A stretch of 64,000 nt of DNA. It comes from Martinezella dioscoreae (GTDB lineage: Bacteria; Pseudomonadota; Alphaproteobacteria; Rhizobiales; Rhizobiaceae). Under the pieces are notes generated by a model. The model did no database searches and was not told where the DNA came from. It was given only the letters and a program-made list of their open reading frames with translations. Below, piece after piece: positions 1-10,263 of the stretch (position 1 is its first letter; the number at the start of each line of letters is the position of its first letter). A program made the position numbers and the translations under genes. The stretch spans positions 62,001 through 126,000 of the forward strand of contig NZ_BLAJ01000004.1 of assembly GCF_009176305.1 (NCBI RefSeq), given 5' to 3'.

Positions 1-1
1 A

Positions 2-329
2 TGGGCCGACCGCGTCGTCGTGATGTATGCGGGGCGAAAGATCGAGCAGGGCCTGCCCGGTGCCTTGTTCGAGACGCCGTATCATCCCTATACGCAGGGG
101 CTGCTCGCGGCCTCGCCGCGATTGAAGGCCGACTATCATTATCGCGATGGGCCATTGACGGAAATTCGCGGCTCGATCGTTTCGGCGACCGGCGAACAGG
201 GCTGTTCCTTCCGACCGCGCTGTCCGGTGGCGCGAGCGGCCTGCGGGCAGTCCGTGCCGGCGCTCGTCGAGGTGTCGGCCAGCCGCGAGGTGGCCTGCCC
301 CCATGTTCCAGGCCTTACGGAGAAAGCCC

Positions 330-352
<23 letters not shown>
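2..352 (+). CDS. Oligo/dipeptide ABC transporter ATP-binding protein (DppD-like), C-terminal part
   Basis: Partial gene that enters from the left edge. About 116 residues are visible in frame 2. What remains is the end of the nucleotide-binding domain (ADRVVVMYAGRKIEQG) followed by the oligopeptide-transporter C-terminal extension, with HPYTQGLLAASP and the cysteine motif GCSFRPRCP. These are diagnostic of the Dpp/Opp/Ddp ATPases that energise peptide or related uptake at the inner membrane. The gene overlaps the next ATPase by 23 bases, the usual D-F pair. The permeases and probably a binding protein should lie to the left, outside the window. Confidence 0.9.
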
Positions 353-1265
<913 letters not shown>

Positions 1266-1279
1266 AATGGAGAAATGAC

Positions 1280-2338
1280 ATGGTCGACTATCGCTATCTC
1301 GGGCGTAGCGCCCTGAAGGTATCGCCTCTCACCCTTGGGACGATGATGTTCGGAGGGCCGACGCCTGACGACGTCGCCTTCCGCATTATCGACAAGGCCC
1401 GTGACCAGGGCATCAATTTCATCGACACCGCCGATGTCTACCATGATGGCAAGTCGGAAGAGGTCGTCGGCCGCGGCATCAAGGCAAATCGCGATCATTG
1501 GGTGCTTGCGACGAAGTTCGTCAACTCGCACAAGAAGGGCCCCAATCTCGGCGGTCATTCGCGCAAATGGGTCATCGAGACGGTCGAAAATTCGCTGCGC
1601 CGTCTCAACACCGACTATATCGACATCCTTTATTTCCATCGCGCTGTCTTCGACGCGCCGTTGGAGGAGCCGGTGCGCGCGATCGCCGATCTCATCCGCG
1701 CGGGCAAGCTGCGCTACTTCGGCGTCTCGAATTTCCGCGGCTGGCGCATCGCCGAGATCTCGCATCTCGCCGATCAGCTCGGCATCGATCGCCCCGTTGC
1801 AAGCCAGCCGCTCTACAACATCGTCAACCGCACCGCCGAAGCCGAGCAGCTGCCGGCTGCCTATCATTACGGTCTAGGCGTCGTTTCCTACTCGCCGCTG
1901 GCGCGTGGCGTGCTGACGGGCAAGTATGAGCCGGGCAAGGAGCCCGCTGCTGATACCCGCGCCGGCCGCGGCGACAAGCGCATTCTTGAGACCGAATGGC
2001 GTCCGGAATCGATCGCCATTGCCAAGGAAATCGCCGCTCACGCCGCCGCCAAGAAGGTCACGCCGACTGAATTCGCGATCGCCTGGGTACTGAACAACAA
2101 GTTGATCACCTCGGCGATCACCGGTCCACGCACGCAAGAGCATTGGGATAGCTACATCCGTGCTCTCGACGTCAAGCTGACCGCCGAGGACGAAGCTCTG
2201 GTCGACCGTCTGGTCACGACGGGCCATCCATCGACCCCGGGGTTCAACGATCCGAGCCACCCGGTCGAGGGTCGCGTTCCCGTCAGCGCCGCCCGCGACA
2301 ATGAAAACGTCGTGCCGCTTGCTCGCGCCGTCGCCTGA
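1280..2338 (+). CDS. Aldo/keto reductase
   Basis: A 352-residue NAD(P)H-dependent oxidoreductase of the aldo/keto reductase superfamily (TIM barrel, cytosolic). The catalytic tetrad can be traced: Asp and Tyr in NFIDTADVYHDG, Lys in WVLATKFV, and His in DILYFHRA. The start at 1280 (MVDYRYLGRS) is preceded by a GGAG; an earlier in-frame ATG at 1262 overlaps the upstream gene and would add only six residues. It follows the peptide-type ABC ATPases closely and precedes a flavin enzyme, so it may reduce an aldehyde or ketone released from the imported compound. The substrate cannot be read from sequence. Confidence 0.9.
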   Translation: MVDYRYLGRSALKVSPLTLGTMMFGGPTPDDVAFRIIDKARDQGINFIDTADVYHDGKSEEVVGRGIKANRDHWVLATKFVNSHKKGPNLGGHSRKWVIETVENSLRRLNTDYIDILYFHRAVFDAPLEEPVRAIADLIRAGKLRYFGVSNFRGWRIAEISHLADQLGIDRPVASQPLYNIVNRTAEAEQLPAAYHYGLGVVSYSPLARGVLTGKYEPGKEPAADTRAGRGDKRILETEWRPESIAIAKEIAAHAAAKKVTPTEFAIAWVLNNKLITSAITGPRTQEHWDSYIRALDVKLTAEDEALVDRLVTTGHPSTPGFNDPSHPVEGRVPVSAARDNENVVPLARAVA

Positions 2339-2352
2339 TTGCCAAGCCTAGA

Positions 2353-2370
2353 GCCCCGCTTGAGCGGGGC
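2353..2370 (+). terminator. Hairpin after the aldo/keto reductase gene
   Basis: Perfect inverted repeat GCCCCGC-TTGA-GCGGGGC 14 bases after the stop codon. Only a weak pyrimidine stretch (CGTTCCCTTC) follows, so it may be an inefficient or partial terminator ahead of the next gene at 2400. Confidence 0.45.
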
Positions 2371-2399
2371 CGTTCCCTTCCGGCGCAAAGAGCCTCTTC

Positions 2400-3635
2400 A
2401 TGCCCATGACAGTTTCATCAACCGCGCCCTCCGTACCCGTTGAGACCAATCGCACGACGTTGCTTGCAAGAATACCCGATCTTGCCGCGGAGATCGCAAA
2501 AGGCGCTGCGCGTCGAGACCTCGAACGCGAGCTGCCCCATGAGGCTTTCAAGCTGTTCAAGGAGGCCGGCCTTGGCGCGTTGCGTATACCGACGGCGCTT
2601 GGCGGGCCGGGCGGATCGGTGCTCGATTATATCGAGATGGTGATGACGCTCGCCGCGGCCGATTCCAATGTTGCCCACGCGCTCCGCAGTCATTTCAACT
2701 TCACGGAAGCGCTGCTGCTCAATCCGCACAGTTCGGTCGATCGCACGCAGCTTGCCCGCGTCCTTAGCGGTAAGCTCTTCGGCGGCGCTCATACGGAGCA
2801 GGGGACGAAGCGTCCTGGTGATGTCACAACGCGGCTGACGAAATCCGGCGAGAGCTACAGGCTCAACGGGCGCAAATGGTATGCGACCGGCACGGCATTC
2901 GCCGATTTCGCCTCCTTCAGTGCCAAGGATGATGACGACCAGCTCGTCAGCGTGCTTTTACCCATCGACCGTAAGGGGATCAGCATCCTCGACGATTGGG
3001 ACGGCATGGGTCAGCGTCTGACGGCAAGCGGTGGCGTCCTGCTCGATGACGTGGAAGTGCTGCCGCACGAGATTTCGAGGCGCGGGCTGAGCACGCTGGT
3101 CGGCAGGCACACCTCGACCCTACGTCAGCTGCATCTTGCCGCCTCGATGGCGGGCGCGGTCCGCGGCGCGCTGACAGAAGGCACCGATTACGTGCGCAGG
3201 CAGGCGCGTTCGGCAGCCCACAGCGCCGCCGAGACGGCCAATGCCGATCCTTTCGTCCAGAAGATATTAGGCGAGATCGCAGCAAACTCCTTTGCCGTCG
3301 ATACGCTGATCCGCGAGAGCGCTCGCGCGCTCGATCGGACGGCCGCGACCTTCGCAGGGGATGATCCGCGGATCTTGGAGACGGCTTTGGTCGAAAGCGC
3401 GCTGACGACGGCGCGCACCCAGATCGTCGCATCGCAGCTCGCGCTTACCGCCGCGACCAACGTCTTCGAGCTCGGCGGCGGGTCGGCGACGTCGCGCCAT
3501 CTCAATCTCGATCGCCATTGGCGCAACATTCGCACGGTGCTGAACCATAACCCTTTGCTGCACAAGGCGCGGGTGGTGGGCGATTACTACATCAACGGCA
3601 CCACGACCCATCTGGAAGAAGGCAAGGTCTTCTGA
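2400..3635 (+). CDS. Acyl-CoA dehydrogenase-fold flavoprotein, SfnB/DszC-like monooxygenase
   Basis: A 411-residue protein with acyl-CoA dehydrogenase architecture: helical N-domain (FKEAGLGALRIPTALGGPGG, about residues 50-70), central beta domain (RLNGRKWYATGTAFADF, about 155-170) and C-terminal helical bundle. The central segment DDWDGMGQRLTASG, with the Trp-Asp-Gly-Met-Gly-Gln-Arg pattern, is typical of the desulfurisation/monooxygenase branch (DszC, SfnB), not of true fatty acyl-CoA dehydrogenases. These enzymes use reduced flavin to oxidise small sulfur compounds. ATGs at 2400 and 2406 are both possible. Two relatives sit at 10260-11480 and 13210-14388. The next gene begins 3 bases after the stop. 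Confidence 0.82.
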   Translation: MPMTVSSTAPSVPVETNRTTLLARIPDLAAEIAKGAARRDLERELPHEAFKLFKEAGLGALRIPTALGGPGGSVLDYIEMVMTLAAADSNVAHALRSHFNFTEALLLNPHSSVDRTQLARVLSGKLFGGAHTEQGTKRPGDVTTRLTKSGESYRLNGRKWYATGTAFADFASFSAKDDDDQLVSVLLPIDRKGISILDDWDGMGQRLTASGGVLLDDVEVLPHEISRRGLSTLVGRHTSTLRQLHLAASMAGAVRGALTEGTDYVRRQARSAAHSAAETANADPFVQKILGEIAANSFAVDTLIRESARALDRTAATFAGDDPRILETALVESALTTARTQIVASQLALTAATNVFELGGGSATSRHLNLDRHWRNIRTVLNHNPLLHKARVVGDYYINGTTTHLEEGKVF

Positions 3636-3638
3636 GCC

Positions 3639-5060
3639 ATGTACATCGACCCGCATTCCCACCAATCCGTCGTCATTATCGGTGGCGGCTTTGCCGGTGC
3701 GCTGACCGCGATAAAGCTGCTCGACAAGACGGAGGTACCGCTTTCGATCACGATATTGGAGCCCCGCGAGGAGCTTGGGCGTGGGGTCGCCTATAGCACG
3801 ACCGAGGCCGTGCATCTCGTCAATGGCCCCGCCGGTACCTTTTCCCTTCATCCGGAAGAGCCCGACCATCTCACTCATTGGCTGGCGGAGAACGCGTTAC
3901 GTTACGGCTGGGCACCGCCCGCCGATATCGCAGGCAGTTTTCCGCCGCGCCACCTTTATGGAACCTATGTCCGCGATGAGTTGCGCCGGGCGAAATCGAC
4001 AGCACGCTCCGCATCGACATTCCGGCATGTCAGGGCCATCGCGAGCCATCTCGTTTCCGCTCCACACAGGGTGGAGATCACGACAAGTGCAGGCGAGACT
4101 ATCGAAGCGGACGAGGTGGTTCTGGCCCTCGGCGTCTTCCAGCCCGATCTTGCGCGACAGGAAGCCGCCGTCGCCCGTCATCCAGGTTTTGCGGCATCTC
4201 CGTGGGATGCCGCAGCTCTCGATCGGTTGGTGGAAGCAGACGAAATCCTGCTCATCGGCTCGAGCCTGTCGATGGTCGATGCGGTCGCAAGCATGGAAGC
4301 GCGAGGCTTCCAGGGCCGCTATCAGGTCATATCCAGGCGTGGTCAATTCATAGAGGATCGGCGCAATGTCGCGCTGGAGCGTGATTTCCTCGCAGAGAGA
4401 CCTCTACCGACCACAGCGCGGTCCTTGCTCTCGATCGTCAAGGCCGAACGTCGCGCACTGGCGGCCGAGGCCAAGGATTGGCAGGCGCTGCCGCTCGCCA
4501 TCCGGCCCTACATTTTGCCTTTGTGGCAAAAGGCTGACGATGTCGAGAGAGCGCGGTTCGCACGTCATCTGCGGGCATTCTGGGATGTTACGGCGCATCG
4601 CGCCGCGCCTGACAGCTATCGCGCCGTCTCCAAGGCGATTGCCGATGGCAGGCTCCGGCACGGGACCGCGCGATTGCTTTCCATGAAGCCCGCTGGCCGC
4701 TTGATCACGGCGACGTTGAAGACGCGTTCGGGTACCGAGTCCCATTCTTTCGGCGGCGTCATCGATTGCCGTGGCCATCAGTTGCACGACTGGCGACGCA
4801 TTTCCGATCCCTTCGTCAGGAGCCTCATCGAAAGCGGAGAGGTTCGCCCGCACAGCACCGGTTTCGGCATCGATGCCACGGAGCAAGGGGATGTCATTTC
4901 GGAAGAGGGGCGTGTTCACCGCAACATCAGCGCCATCGGCCATCCGCTGCGCGGCGTTGCCTGGGAGTCTAGCTCGATCTCGGAGCAACGAGCGCAGGCG
5001 ATTGCGCTGGCCGATCGTATTCTCGCCAAACTGACGCCGCTCGCCCGTGCCGCCTCGTAA
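3639..5060 (+). CDS. FAD/NAD(P)-binding protein (NAD_binding_9-type)
   Basis: A 473-residue protein with an N-terminal Rossmann FAD motif (VVIIGGGFAGALTA, about residues 11-24) and the acidic strand end ITILEP. GRGVAYST and HLVNGPAG a little later are hallmarks of the COG4529/NAD_binding_9 family of predicted flavin oxidoreductases or hydroxyacylglutathione-linked proteins. A second nucleotide-binding stretch is ILLIGSSLSMVD near residue 205. It directly follows the SfnB-like flavoenzyme (3-base gap), so it may supply reduced flavin or act on the same substrate. Reaction unknown. Confidence 0.78.
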   Translation: MYIDPHSHQSVVIIGGGFAGALTAIKLLDKTEVPLSITILEPREELGRGVAYSTTEAVHLVNGPAGTFSLHPEEPDHLTHWLAENALRYGWAPPADIAGSFPPRHLYGTYVRDELRRAKSTARSASTFRHVRAIASHLVSAPHRVEITTSAGETIEADEVVLALGVFQPDLARQEAAVARHPGFAASPWDAAALDRLVEADEILLIGSSLSMVDAVASMEARGFQGRYQVISRRGQFIEDRRNVALERDFLAERPLPTTARSLLSIVKAERRALAAEAKDWQALPLAIRPYILPLWQKADDVERARFARHLRAFWDVTAHRAAPDSYRAVSKAIADGRLRHGTARLLSMKPAGRLITATLKTRSGTESHSFGGVIDCRGHQLHDWRRISDPFVRSLIESGEVRPHSTGFGIDATEQGDVISEEGRVHRNISAIGHPLRGVAWESSSISEQRAQAIALADRILAKLTPLARAAS

Positions 5061-5075
5061 TCCGACATAAAGGAA

Positions 5076-5095
5076 GGGGGCGCCGCATCGCCCCC
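5076..5095. terminator. Hairpin between convergent genes
   Basis: Inverted repeat GGGGGCG-CCGCAT-CGCCCCC (7-bp stem, 6-nt loop) in the 61-base gap between the convergent genes ending at 5060 and 5122. On the minus strand it is followed by a pyrimidine-rich CCTTCCTTTAT, which suits termination of the leftward gene best. Confidence 0.55.
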
Positions 5096-5121
5096 GCAAG
5101 CAGAACGGGCTGCTTTTAGTG

Positions 5122-6738
5122 TCAGCCTTCGCCCTCCTTGATATAGACATCGGCGAAATTCGATTGCACGCCTTCCGCGCCGATCGTGTGGTTTTTGACG
5201 CGCTTATTGAAGACCGTGACGTTTTCGAGCGAGATCAGATTGATGACGGGCAGCTCATCGGCGATGATCTTCTGGAAGTCGTTGAATTCCTGCTTGCGCT
5301 TTGCCTCGTCGACTTCGATCGAAGCTGTCTCGAGCAACCTGTCGACCTCCGGATTTTGATAGTGGCTGGCGTTGGAGAAAGGCAATCCGAGCTTGAAGTT
5401 CTTCGACCAGTAGATGCGCTGCACGCCGAGCGTCGGATCGAACTGGTTGCCGAGATATTCCGCCGTGAGGTCGAAGGCGCGCTCGGTATAGACCTTCTGG
5501 ATATAGGTCGAGAAGTCGTAGGAATCGATCCTCGCGTCGATACCTATGCGAGCGAGGTTCTGCTTCAGATATTCGGCGACGCGTTTGAAGCCTTCATTGT
5601 AGGAATTGTGCGTCAGGCGAAGCGCAAACCGAGTGCCGCCGCCGTTTCGCTTATAGCCGGCCTCGTCCAGCAATTGCTCCGCCGCCTTGAGATCGAAGGC
5701 ATGGGGCTTGATCGCGGCATTGAGATATTGCGGCAGGAAGGTGCTGATAGGCGTTGGCGAGACGTGGCCATAGCCATACCAGACCGTATTGAGGATGACG
5801 TTGAGGTCGATGGCATGCGCGATCGCGCGACGCACGCGGACATCCTTCAGGTATTCATTATCGAGGTTGAGGATGAGCTGCGTCTGGTCGCCCTTCGTCT
5901 CGTAGCCGCGGGAATCGATGCCGATATTCGGCAGCGCCTTGATGCGCTCGAGATCGGCAAGCGGAATGGGATTGTCGCCACCGAGATCGAACTCTCCGGT
6001 CTCGAAGCCCGCCGCGCGGGCGGCGCCATCAGGCACGAAGCGAACCACAACCTGGTCGAGATAGGGTTTGCCGGCATCCCAATAACCGGGATTGCGCTCA
6101 AGGATGATATACGAGCCGCGCACCCACTCCCGGAAAACAAAGGGACCGGTACCGATAGGGGCGCTACCGTTCGGATTGGTCGGAACATCGGCGATCTTGA
6201 CACCTTCGTAGATGTGTTTCGGCACGATCGGAGATTCGGCCGCGTAGAGCGCTTTCAAAAGGTAAGGCGCTGGCTTGGAGAGACGGAATATCGCCGTCAG
6301 GGGGTCTGGCGTGTCGACCGCGATGACGTTGGCGAACGTGCCTCGTCCACGCGGATGAACCTGTTTCAGGAGCTCGATCGAATAGGCGACATCGGCCGAG
6401 GTAAATGGCTTGCCGTCGTGCCATTTGACGTTGGGTCTAAGCTTGAACGTATAGGTGAGGCCATCTGAGGCCACCGACCATTCGGTCGCAAGCTGCGGCT
6501 TCGCCACGAGACCGAAATCATAGGTAAGCAGCCCCTCGGTGATCTTCGGACTGATCTTCTGCGTGCCGCCAGCGGTATGGGCGAGCGCCAGGATGGTAGG
6601 CGGTTCGGGTTCGACGATGAAATTAAGCGTGCCGCCGCGCGGCGGTGTTTCGGCCGCGCGCATCGCGGCGGTTGGCAGAAGGGTTGCTGCGGTCGACAGC
6701 AGAAGCAATTGGTTGAAACGGCGGCGGTTGATGGTCAT
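5122..6738 (-). CDS. ABC transporter substrate-binding protein, dipeptide/oligopeptide family (SBP_bac_5)
   Basis: A 538-residue periplasmic binding protein of the DppA/OppA class. The N-terminus MTINRRRFNQLLLLSTAA is a twin-arginine-like signal peptide ending near AMRAAE. The mature part has the class motifs GGTLNFIVEP and YTFKLRPNVKWHDGKPFTSA, the latter typical of SBP_bac_5. I chose the start at 6738 because GGAAAG precedes it and the signal peptide starts there; the reading frame extends upstream without family similarity. It probably serves the peptide-type ATPases at the left edge, although it is separately transcribed and convergent with them. A LysR gene lies divergently upstream. Confidence 0.9.
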   Translation of the reverse strand: MTINRRRFNQLLLLSTAATLLPTAAMRAAETPPRGGTLNFIVEPEPPTILALAHTAGGTQKISPKITEGLLTYDFGLVAKPQLATEWSVASDGLTYTFKLRPNVKWHDGKPFTSADVAYSIELLKQVHPRGRGTFANVIAVDTPDPLTAIFRLSKPAPYLLKALYAAESPIVPKHIYEGVKIADVPTNPNGSAPIGTGPFVFREWVRGSYIILERNPGYWDAGKPYLDQVVVRFVPDGAARAAGFETGEFDLGGDNPIPLADLERIKALPNIGIDSRGYETKGDQTQLILNLDNEYLKDVRVRRAIAHAIDLNVILNTVWYGYGHVSPTPISTFLPQYLNAAIKPHAFDLKAAEQLLDEAGYKRNGGGTRFALRLTHNSYNEGFKRVAEYLKQNLARIGIDARIDSYDFSTYIQKVYTERAFDLTAEYLGNQFDPTLGVQRIYWSKNFKLGLPFSNASHYQNPEVDRLLETASIEVDEAKRKQEFNDFQKIIADELPVINLISLENVTVFNKRVKNHTIGAEGVQSNFADVYIKEGEG

Positions 6739-7087
6739 TCGCTTTCCTTGCCGGTTGAACGGATCGGTCCTTCGGTGAACCGCTGGCGGAGATGTCCGCG
6801 ATCGGCGCATCTTCGGGCGCCGGGCGGGTAAAACGGAAGAATGTTTTTCTGATCGCCCGCGAAAGAAAAGCTTCGCCGGATCGCCTGAAGCGGGCCGGTC
6901 AAATCTTTTGTCCATTAAAAATATAGACTATTTCGCATTTTTAGTTTTTGCTTCCCCCACGCCGTCTGGGCATGGAAGAAAATATCCATCCGCTCACCGG
7001 TAAACGCAAAGCGCGTTCTCGTCTTGAGATGGCCGATTGTGCTGCAATCGGCTAATGAACACGATTGCCGACACTCGGAGAAAACCC
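6739..7087. promoter_or_regulatory. Divergent control region between binding-protein and LysR genes
   Basis: A 349-base gene-free stretch between starts at 6738 (minus) and 7088 (plus). The half nearer 7088 is AT-rich (about 6900-6960) and holds the imperfect repeat TTTGTC-N13-GACTAT at 6907-6931, described separately. The rest is GC-rich and without an evident gene. Divergent LysR control of the binding-protein gene is likely but inferred. Confidence 0.5.
6907..6931. promoter_or_regulatory. Candidate regulator site TTTGTC-N13-GACTAT
   Basis: Imperfect inverted half-sites with 13-nt spacing in an AT-rich context. The same arrangement, as a perfect TTAGTC-N13-GACTAA, occurs at 57381-57405 ahead of another binding-protein gene. 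Which protein binds is unknown. Confidence 0.35.
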
Positions 7088-8065
7088 ATGCAGCCGACCT
7101 TGGCGCGGCTGCCGCCATTGACTTCGTTGCGCGCCTTCGTGGCGACAGCGCGGCACCTGAGTTTCCTTGGCGCCGCCGAGGAATTGCACGTCACCTCGGC
7201 GGCCGTCGGCCAACAGATCCGGCTTCTGGAGGACTATCTGGGGCAGTCGCTGTTTCACAGGGTCCGCGGTCAACTCCAGTTGACGGCTGCCGGCATGGCA
7301 CTTGTACCGGGACTGACAAATGCGTTCGACGTGGTTCTGGCGACGATGACGCAATTCATCGCCAGCGATCACGATCTTCCGATCCGCGTATCGGTCGCGC
7401 CGTCCTTTGCCAGCAAATGGCTGATCCCGAGACTGGATGGTCTGAGGCAAGCAGCCCCTGGCCTGGAGATTCTGGTCGATGCCTCGACGCATTTGACCGA
7501 TTTGAATAAAGGCGACACGGATTGCGCCATCCGTTATGGCAGCGGCGTTTATCCCGGCCTTGTCGTCGATCACCTTTTCTCCGAGGCCGTCGTGCCGATC
7601 TGCAGCCCTGAATTCGCCGAGCGGCATTGGCTGTGGAACGGCCCGCGGGCGATCGAAGGGGTGCCTCTCTTGCACGAGGATGGCGCGGAGCATGATCATT
7701 CCTGCCCGGATTGGAATGGCTGGCTGCGTGCCGAAGGACTATCCCTGCGTTTGCCACAGGGCGGCTTCCGCCTCAGTCAATCATCTCTCGTCATAGATGC
7801 CGCATTGGCGGGGCAAGGACTTGGTCTTGGGAAAATCCGCCTGGCGGAGGCCGAGCTGAAGGCGGGACGTCTGGTGACGCCCTTCGGCGGTTCGCAAGCC
7901 GTGAGCTTTTCCTATTTCTTCGTCACGACGCCGGCCAAGGAGCGCCTGATGCGCGTCGAACTGTTCCGCAACTGGCTGCGGGCAGAGGCCAAGGTCGTGC
8001 GGACGATCGGCGAGATCCTGTCGCGCGATATATTGCGCGGGCTCGACATTGCCGCCGCCGAATAG
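7088..8065 (+). CDS. LysR-family transcriptional regulator (GcvA-like)
   Basis: A 325-residue regulator. The N-terminal winged helix-turn-helix spans about residues 9-65 (LTSLRAFVATARHLSFLGAA, then TSAAVGQQIRLLEDYLG), and the effector domain has IRYGSGVYPGL, typical of the GcvA/AmpR-like subgroup. The start at 7088 has a strong GGAGAAAA upstream; an ATG at 7055 is less well placed. The gene is divergent from the peptide-type binding protein and ends 8 bases before the convergent nitroreductase. It probably controls the neighbouring uptake or flavoenzyme genes. Confidence 0.9.
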   Translation: MQPTLARLPPLTSLRAFVATARHLSFLGAAEELHVTSAAVGQQIRLLEDYLGQSLFHRVRGQLQLTAAGMALVPGLTNAFDVVLATMTQFIASDHDLPIRVSVAPSFASKWLIPRLDGLRQAAPGLEILVDASTHLTDLNKGDTDCAIRYGSGVYPGLVVDHLFSEAVVPICSPEFAERHWLWNGPRAIEGVPLLHEDGAEHDHSCPDWNGWLRAEGLSLRLPQGGFRLSQSSLVIDAALAGQGLGLGKIRLAEAELKAGRLVTPFGGSQAVSFSYFFVTTPAKERLMRVELFRNWLRAEAKVVRTIGEILSRDILRGLDIAAAE

Positions 8066-8073
8066 CCGGCCGA

Positions 8074-8922
8074 TTATTTCAGTCTGAAGCCGAGGCGGCG
8101 AGCCGCCACGCCGAGAAGGTGTCGTCCCTTCAGGGCTTCGACGGATCCGATCCTGTTTTTCACTTGCACCGTCCACTCAATGCGCGGCATGCGCTGTTCG
8201 GTCTGAAAGTCCTGCAGGACCGTGTTGTAATGTCGTAGGTCCTCCGACCGCCGGCGGTGATCGTAGCGTTCGCTATGGAGCACGCTCGTTTGCGGTAGCC
8301 GCGGCTTGACGGCGGCCCGTATGGCCGGGTCGGGATAGCCGACCGTCAGGCCGAAAACTGGAAAGACACCCTCCGGCAATTCCAGCTCACGCGCCACGGT
8401 CTCCGGGTCGTTGCGGATGGCGCCGATATAGCAGGTGCCGAGACCCTGCGATTCCAGGGAGACGACGGCATTTTGCGCCGCGAGCGCGGCGTCGATGACA
8501 CCGAGCAGGAAGCTTTCGACATAGTCGAGGCCATCGGCGGCTGAACCCTGGTCCGCCGCGATGCGGCGTGGCCTCGAAAGATCCGCGAGCCAGATCAGCA
8601 AGAGCGGCGCCTGCGTGATCTGCCTCTGTGTTCCGGCAACGGCATTCAGCTTTTCCTTGCGCGTATCGTCCCTGACGGCAATGACGCTCCAGGCCTGCAG
8701 GTTGGACGAGCTCGGCGCCGATTGGGCCGCGGCGACCGCGAGGTGGAGAATGTCGTCCGGAACCGGCTTTGGCAGATAGTCGCGCACGCTACGATGGGAC
8801 AGCAACGTTTCGATCGTCTCATTCCAGTCGGCGCCGATATGATGGCTGTTGCGATAGCGCTCGCCGACGAGAGAGGCGAGCCGATCATCGTCGGGAAGTT
8901 TCGCCGTCGTTGCTGATGTCAT
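8074..8922 (-). CDS. NADPH-dependent nitroreductase family protein (NfsA-like)
   Basis: A 282-residue FMN oxidoreductase. The nitroreductase FMN-phosphate motif is HRSVRDYLPKPV (about residues 43-54). SAPSSSNLQAWSVIAV, the central YVESFLLGVIDAALAAQNAV and GLGTCYIGAIR are the typical NfsA/FRP-type segments. It is the last gene of a leftward cluster with flavin monooxygenases at 8935-14388, so it could reduce substrate or provide reduced FMN to those two-component enzymes. That role is inferred. The start at 8922 follows AAAGGAGAAA. Confidence 0.88.
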   Translation of the reverse strand: MTSATTAKLPDDDRLASLVGERYRNSHHIGADWNETIETLLSHRSVRDYLPKPVPDDILHLAVAAAQSAPSSSNLQAWSVIAVRDDTRKEKLNAVAGTQRQITQAPLLLIWLADLSRPRRIAADQGSAADGLDYVESFLLGVIDAALAAQNAVVSLESQGLGTCYIGAIRNDPETVARELELPEGVFPVFGLTVGYPDPAIRAAVKPRLPQTSVLHSERYDHRRRSEDLRHYNTVLQDFQTEQRMPRIEWTVQVKNRIGSVEALKGRHLLGVAARRLGFRLK

Positions 8923-8934
8923 GCTGTTTCTCCT

Positions 8935-10263
8935 TTATTCGGCGGCAACGGCATAGGGGTTGGCCGGCCGGGAAAGGCCGAGATGGTCCCGTAGGGTATG
9001 CCCCGTATATACTTTCCTGAACAGGCCGCGGCGGCACAGGATGGGCACCACCTCGTCCACGAAGACCTCCAGGCCATGCGGCAGCACATCGGGCATCAGG
9101 TTGAAGCCATCGGCCGCGCCCGCCTCGAACCATTTTTCGATATCATCGGCAATCGCGTCGGGCGTGCCGACAATGGTGCGGTGTCCGGTCCCGCCATTCA
9201 AGGCGCGGATGAGGCCGCGTACGGTCAATTTCTCGCGCTGGGCAAGAGCAAGCGTTGCCCGGAAAAAGGTATGCCCGCCGTCAGCCGGCAAGGGAATATC
9301 GTCGGGCAGGGGCTCATCGAGTTTCAGCTTGCCTGGATCGACCTGCAGGACGCCGGACAGGCGCGCAAGGCTGTATTCCAGCGGAATGAGGTCCCGCAGC
9401 TCCTCTTGCCGTCGCCTGGCCTCCGCCTCCGTGCTGCCGATGATGGTGGCGAGGCCGGCGAGCACCAGCAGGCTGTCGGGCGCGCGGCCATGGCGGGCGG
9501 CCCTTGTTCGGAGGTCGCGCGCGTAATCGAGCGACTCCTCCAGGGATTGCGAGGCTGAGAACACCGCTTCAGCGTGCCTCGCTGCCAACCCCCGCCCATC
9601 ATCCGAGCCGCCGGCCTGCACGATGACGGGATGTCCTTGTGGCGGGCGTGGGACGTTGTGCGGGCCATGAACGGAAAAATGCTTGCCGCGATGTGCGATC
9701 GCATGGACCTTGTTGGTATCGACGAACCGGCCGCTTTCGACATCGCCGATGAAGGCATCTTCCTCCCAGCTGTCCCATAGCGCCTTGACGACCGATGCAA
9801 ATTCCTCGGCGCGCTCATAGCGGCCGTGATGCGCGACCGGCTTTTCCAGGCCGAAATTCCGGCTTTGCGAGAGATCGGCGCTGGTGACGATGTTCCAGCC
9901 GGCGCGGCCGCCGCTGGCGTGATCGAGGGTCGCGAAGCGGCGAGCGATATTGTAGGGCTCGTTATAGGTGGTCGATGCGGTAGCGATCAGGCCGATATGC
10001 TCGGTATGGGCCGCCACCGAGGCCAGCACGATGGTCGGCTCGAGAGACGTCAGCGGGCGGAAATCGACGCGATCGGAAATGGCTGCCTGATCGGCAAGGA
10101 AGATCGCGTCAAAGGTACCGCGTTCGGCGATTCGAGCGACATTGATATAGTGATTGATATCGAAGGACGCGCGCGGATCACTTCCCTGCATACGCCACGC
10201 CGCCGGCGAAAATCCTGAGTGCAATATGTTGATGTTGAGATGAAGTTCGCGTTTTCTGCTCAC
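8935..10263 (-). CDS. Luciferase-like FMN-dependent monooxygenase (NtaA/SnaA/DszA family)
   Basis: A 442-residue TIM-barrel monooxygenase that uses FMNH2 supplied by a partner reductase. The family segments are ARIAERGTFDAIFLADQAA, HASGGRAGWNIVTS and HPVIVQAGGSDDGR, and the C-terminal part ends LRDHLGLSRPANPYA. The start is GTG, overlapping the stop of the upstream acyl-CoA-dehydrogenase-like gene by 4 bases (GTGA), so the two are translationally coupled. Relatives cleave nitrilotriacetate, dibenzothiophene sulfone or alkyl sulfones. Its N-terminus differs from the two relatives at 11843 and 14695, suggesting another substrate. Confidence 0.88.
   Translation of the reverse strand: MSRKRELHLNINILHSGFSPAAWRMQGSDPRASFDINHYINVARIAERGTFDAIFLADQAAISDRVDFRPLTSLEPTIVLASVAAHTEHIGLIATASTTYNEPYNIARRFATLDHASGGRAGWNIVTSADLSQSRNFGLEKPVAHHGRYERAEEFASVVKALWDSWEEDAFIGDVESGRFVDTNKVHAIAHRGKHFSVHGPHNVPRPPQGHPVIVQAGGSDDGRGLAARHAEAVFSASQSLEESLDYARDLRTRAARHGRAPDSLLVLAGLATIIGSTEAEARRRQEELRDLIPLEYSLARLSGVLQVDPGKLKLDEPLPDDIPLPADGGHTFFRATLALAQREKLTVRGLIRALNGGTGHRTIVGTPDAIADDIEKWFEAGAADGFNLMPDVLPHGLEVFVDEVVPILCRRGLFRKVYTGHTLRDHLGLSRPANPYAVAAE

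Noticed and set aside
5119-6468. A 449-residue plus-strand frame covering the peptide-binding-protein gene.
   Set aside because: It is the antisense shadow of a well-supported SBP_bac_5 gene with signal peptide and ribosome site.
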